Assembly: GCA_003445095.1 (NCBI GenBank)
Contig: DLVS01000261.1
Span: 1-7,937 of the forward strand
Length of the DNA: 7,937 nucleotides
Source of the DNA: Verrucomicrobiales bacterium
GTDB taxonomy: Bacteria; Verrucomicrobiota; Verrucomicrobiia; Limisphaerales; UBA9464
Direction of reading: 5' to 3'
Made by a program: the position numbers and the translations under genes
Shown here: in pieces, positions 6,701-7,937 of the stretch
Layout: the number at the start of each line of letters is the position of its first letter
Position numbering within the stretch: position 1 is the stretch's first letter
The notes under the pieces: generated by a model
Seen by the model: only the letters and a program-made list of their open reading frames with translations
What the model was told of the DNA's origin: nothing
Database searches by the model: none

Positions 6701-7554
6701 TCGGTGGGGATGAGCCGTTTCTCGACGAGGAACCAACTGAAGATGACGCGGGTGAGCAGGCGGATGAGGAAGAGGGATTTCTCCTGCTCGGTGTCGCAAT
6801 GCTGCGGCAGGCGGATGGTGCCGTCGTCCACCTGGTGGTGCGCCCAGAAATACCAGTCGGCGATTTCGCGGTAGAACTCGTTCGACAGCGCATAGGAGCC
6901 GAGGCGCTTCTGCCAGGCTTCGTGGAGGCGGACGAAATTGGAGACGCCAAAGTCAGCATCAAGGTTGGCGAGGGCGAAGTCGTTGAGGATTTCGAGATGC
7001 GCGCGGATGGGATCAGCGAAGGCGATGTCCTTGATGAGCGTGACCTTTTCGAGGACGTCCTTCGCCTGATCGCGCCGGTGCAGGCGGCGATGGATGATGC
7101 CGACGGAAACCGTGTCACCATGCCGCAGCAACACGAGCGCCGGCATGGGCAGCGGCTTGTTGATGGCGCGGACGAGGGTGGACAGGGCAGTGCGGTTATA
7201 TTGACCCGGCGGTAGTTCGGCGGCGAAGAAGAGGTAGGATTCGATCTTGGTGGCCTGAACGGCGGTGTGATCGTCGAGCAGGTCGCCGACGTGGTCGTCG
7301 AGTTCCGCATCCGTGAGCTGGAACAACAGATGGAGGGATTTGAGCTGACCCAAGGACTCACGTTCACGTTCGGTGAGTTTACCGCCTGGGTCGAGTTGAT
7401 CGCAGAACTGGCCGACGGTGGCGATGGGGATGCGGCGTTCGGATGTGTAGCCGAGAGTGGAGAGCACCCGTCGCGCGGAGGCGGGAAGCGGCTCCGCGCC
7501 GAACGCCTTCAGGGAATCCTCAATGTCTCGTCGTTGGTCGGTGCGTTCGGGCAT
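3532..7554 (-). CDS. large Eco57I/PglX-like DNA N6-adenine methyltransferase (1340 aa)
   Basis: The enzyme should transfer a methyl group from S-adenosylmethionine to adenine N6 in a specific DNA sequence. Visible parts: an N-terminal ~300-residue region with IESYLFFAAELPPGQY (104-119) and VLEKVTLIKDI (167-177); RLLTRVIFSWFLVEKRLIP (265-283), typical of this family; GAFYTPREIVSYMV (500-513); SAM-binding motif I, DPACGSGAFPMG (564-575); YGVDIQPIATQIAKLRFF (655-672); catalytic motif IV, IGNPPYVRMEQ (845-855); and a TaqI/Eco57I-like target-recognition region from about 1015 to 1215 (GLNEAFIID, IRPLLRGRDIKRW). The last ~90 residues form a conserved helical tail that is duplicated at 1452-1718. 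Two charged helical insertions (about 590-640 and 710-780) separate the motifs. Length and order fit type IIG-like or BREX PglX-like enzymes; DISARM DrmMI is another possibility. I see no clear PD-(D/E)xK site, so restriction activity is unproven. The ATG at 7554 lacks an obvious Shine-Dalgarno sequence. The stop overlaps the dual-OB start. Confidence 0.93.
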   Translation of the reverse strand: MPERTDQRRDIEDSLKAFGAEPLPASARRVLSTLGYTSERRIPIATVGQFCDQLDPGGKLTERERESLGQLKSLHLLFQLTDAELDDHVGDLLDDHTAVQATKIESYLFFAAELPPGQYNRTALSTLVRAINKPLPMPALVLLRHGDTVSVGIIHRRLHRRDQAKDVLEKVTLIKDIAFADPIRAHLEILNDFALANLDADFGVSNFVRLHEAWQKRLGSYALSNEFYREIADWYFWAHHQVDDGTIRLPQHCDTEQEKSLFLIRLLTRVIFSWFLVEKRLIPTELFREHRLKSLLKEFTPSRDPKQPDTASSYYHAILQNLFFGTLNMPPENRAFRQKAKRAGDYDQNYGITNLWRYETDFRQPADWLALAARVPFLNGGLFDCLDDKSGKKKDNFILDGFSDRKDFGCDLPNDLFFGPERIVDLSKDYGEEDKRTARSKKAKVRGLIEILSRYKFTIEENTPLEEEIALDPELLGKVFENLLASYNEDTRTTARKALGAFYTPREIVSYMVDEALKSYLTTQVPRCKGALEDLFSNKATLKEIKPDTREALIAAIGRVKILDPACGSGAFPMGALHRLVDLLQKLDSNNESWKRDRLAEARRYRQLLEESGAAKDEVAACDARIADIEKSFDTRFHALDFSRKLYLIENSIYGVDIQPIATQIAKLRFFISLVVDQKVEPKAPNLGVRPLPNLETRLVAADTLIPIEKSENDLLTGELDKLRAELAAIRHEHFNARSPAAKRKWRAADEAKRGEIADLLERNHALPKESARKLAAWDPYDQNEFARFFDSEWMFGLPIGKVRLQDKAPATLLGNFALINEVGGQTELTPIASREIDSGFDIVIGNPPYVRMEQIKHYKDAFSASYACFNPRADLLVYFFEASIRLLREGGTFSFITSNKWFRAGYGEKLRVWLNQNTRVLQLIDFGDAPVFTAIAYPSIAILQRVGKPVPDSATLRAFNWEEGPPVETFADVFARKSFTMPQAALVADAWRLEGSSKREILKRLRETCTSLGDYVNGNWYWGVRTGLNEAFIIDADRRSALIAQDPKSADLIRPLLRGRDIKRWRLDWAELYIIVFPFGFHDELKRYPAILKHLKQFENELRQRGQCTSSRGGKAEGQHHWLELDNNPKQSFLDAFAQPKIIVPAISGTVNVAVDFDGYFANNKASIFVSERARFLAGVVNSPVAFWFTQQVFATKQGGFFDFEPRYSSQWPIPPAISAQQATMESLVDFLLWLNRHFADHAANQTTRDPLMLAYWERVLNGLVYELYFPEEVHGAGLRLFELVEAARLPDVNALPEAERLPRLRQKFEELHDGAHPLRIALDKLQTLDTVRIIEGKA

Positions 7555-7569
7555 GGGCGTCAGGAACAG

Positions 7570-7597
7570 CGAAGGGTGAAGGGAGAATGGTGAATGG
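7570..7597. repeat. four tandem 7-bp units (TGAAKGG / CCMTTCA)
   Basis: Four head-to-tail heptamers read cgaaggg, tgaaggg, agaatgg, tgaatgg on the + strand; on the coding strand they read CCATTCA, CCATTCT, CCCTTCA, CCCTTCG. They occupy most of the 53-bp gap between the four-helix-bundle stop and the methyltransferase start. Similar CCATTCACCATTCA strings are, from memory, frequent beside four-helix-bundle genes in environmental bacteria; that is an impression, not a search result. Confidence 0.8.
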
Positions 7598-7607
7598 AGG
7601 TCATGAT

Positions 7608-7937
7608 TCAGGGTTCCTTCGAACGCTTCACGATCGTGGTGAGGATGGCGACGAGCTGGTTGGATTCGTCCGTCAGTTCGGTGAGTCTGGCCTCTGGAAT
7701 CACATCCGTTGCGGCCAGGAGCCGGAGCCAGTAATGGGTTTCACGGGCCTCCTTGGTGGCGATGGACATCTTGGCGACGAAATCGGGCCGGCTCTGGCTG
7801 CCCTGGGCTTCCTCCACGTTGGCCCCGATCGAGGTGCCGGAGCGGAGCAACTGGTTCGCCAGAGTGCGCGAGACGCCGGGAGTTGCCTCCAAGCTTCGAC
7901 AGAGTCTGACCACGCGTGCGGCGAATTCAAAAGTTTG
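7608..7937 (-). CDS. four-helix-bundle protein, 23S rRNA intervening-sequence (S23) type, start beyond right edge
   Basis: The visible 109 codons encode almost the whole of a small four-helix-bundle protein. The signature segment LLRSGTSIGANVEEAQ is followed by SRPDFVAKMSIATKEARETHYWLRLL, which is diagnostic of this family. The frame is open to the window edge and the leading residues FEFAARVVRLCRSLE match the usual first helix, so the true start lies just outside; a GTG at 7913 would cut into that helix and is not favoured. Relatives are encoded within 23S rRNA intervening sequences or scattered in genomes and resemble the Avd accessory protein of diversity-generating retroelements. Their role is unclear. 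It sits 53 bp upstream of the methyltransferase in the same direction and may share its transcript. There is no rRNA here, and no reverse transcriptase, so a retroelement link is not supported. Confidence 0.9.
   Translation of the reverse strand, partial: QTFEFAARVVRLCRSLEATPGVSRTLANQLLRSGTSIGANVEEAQGSQSRPDFVAKMSIATKEARETHYWLRLLAATDVIPEARLTELTDESNQLVAILTTIVKRSKEP

Noticed and set aside
5641..7215. Long + strand open frame (about 524 codons) inside the methyltransferase gene
   Set aside because: It is antisense to the well-supported methyltransferase, has a low-complexity valine/glycine/glutamate-rich composition, and shows no domain. GC-rich third positions on the opposite strand explain it.
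7608..7937. Diversity-generating retroelement suggested by the Avd-like four-helix-bundle protein
   Set aside because: No reverse transcriptase or template/variable repeat pair is visible; the protein is closer to the generic 23S intervening-sequence type.
1..7937. CRISPR array, tRNA or rRNA gene
   Set aside because: No regularly spaced repeats or recognisable RNA gene sequences were seen on either strand.

Overview
The window is a fragment of a GC-rich bacterial accessory island (roughly 60% GC by eye). Every gene I can support is on the minus strand, so transcription runs from the right edge to the left edge. The mix of a four-helix-bundle (23S rRNA intervening-sequence type) gene, a very large Eco57I/PglX-like adenine methyltransferase, a dual-OB protein, tandem DUF488 proteins and a DUF3800 protein suits defence or restriction islands of Verrucomicrobia, Planctomycetes or similar environmental bacteria. 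That taxonomic guess is weak, because no rRNA or housekeeping gene is present.

Layout in transcription order: (1) a four-helix-bundle gene cut by the right edge (7937-7608); (2) a short spacer holding a 4 x 7-bp tandem repeat (7597-7570); (3) a 1340-residue DNA N6-adenine methyltransferase (7554-3532); (4) a tightly coupled three-gene cassette: dual-OB protein (3535-2807), DUF488 protein A (2810-2181) and DUF488 protein B (2184-1747); (5) a second, orphan copy of the last ~89 codons of the methyltransferase gene (about 1750-1452); (6) a DUF3800 gene interrupted by one in-frame TAG (1455-643); (7) a short spacer and a truncated P-loop ATPase (482-219); (8) the first 65 codons of a cyclic-nucleotide-binding-domain protein running off the left edge (197-1).

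The most notable structure is the exact 3'-end duplication of the methyltransferase gene. A 267-bp direct repeat (1452-1718 and 3532-3798, constant offset 2080 bp, 7 mismatches) flanks the dual-OB/DUF488/DUF488 cassette. Both copies end at an ATGA stop/start overlap, but one leads into the dual-OB gene and the other into DUF3800. The same methyltransferase tail has therefore been joined to two alternative downstream modules at the same translational-coupling junction. Recombination between the repeats would remove the cassette and place the methyltransferase directly in front of DUF3800.

Functionally, the methyltransferase, dual-OB and two DUF488 proteins look like one co-translated system: every junction is a 4-nt ATGA or GTGA overlap. 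A DNA-modification or anti-mobile-element role is plausible but inferred; no helicase or recognisable nuclease gene lies in the window. The left third looks decayed (orphan tail, nonsense codon in DUF3800, truncated ATPase), as expected at the edge of a rearranged island.
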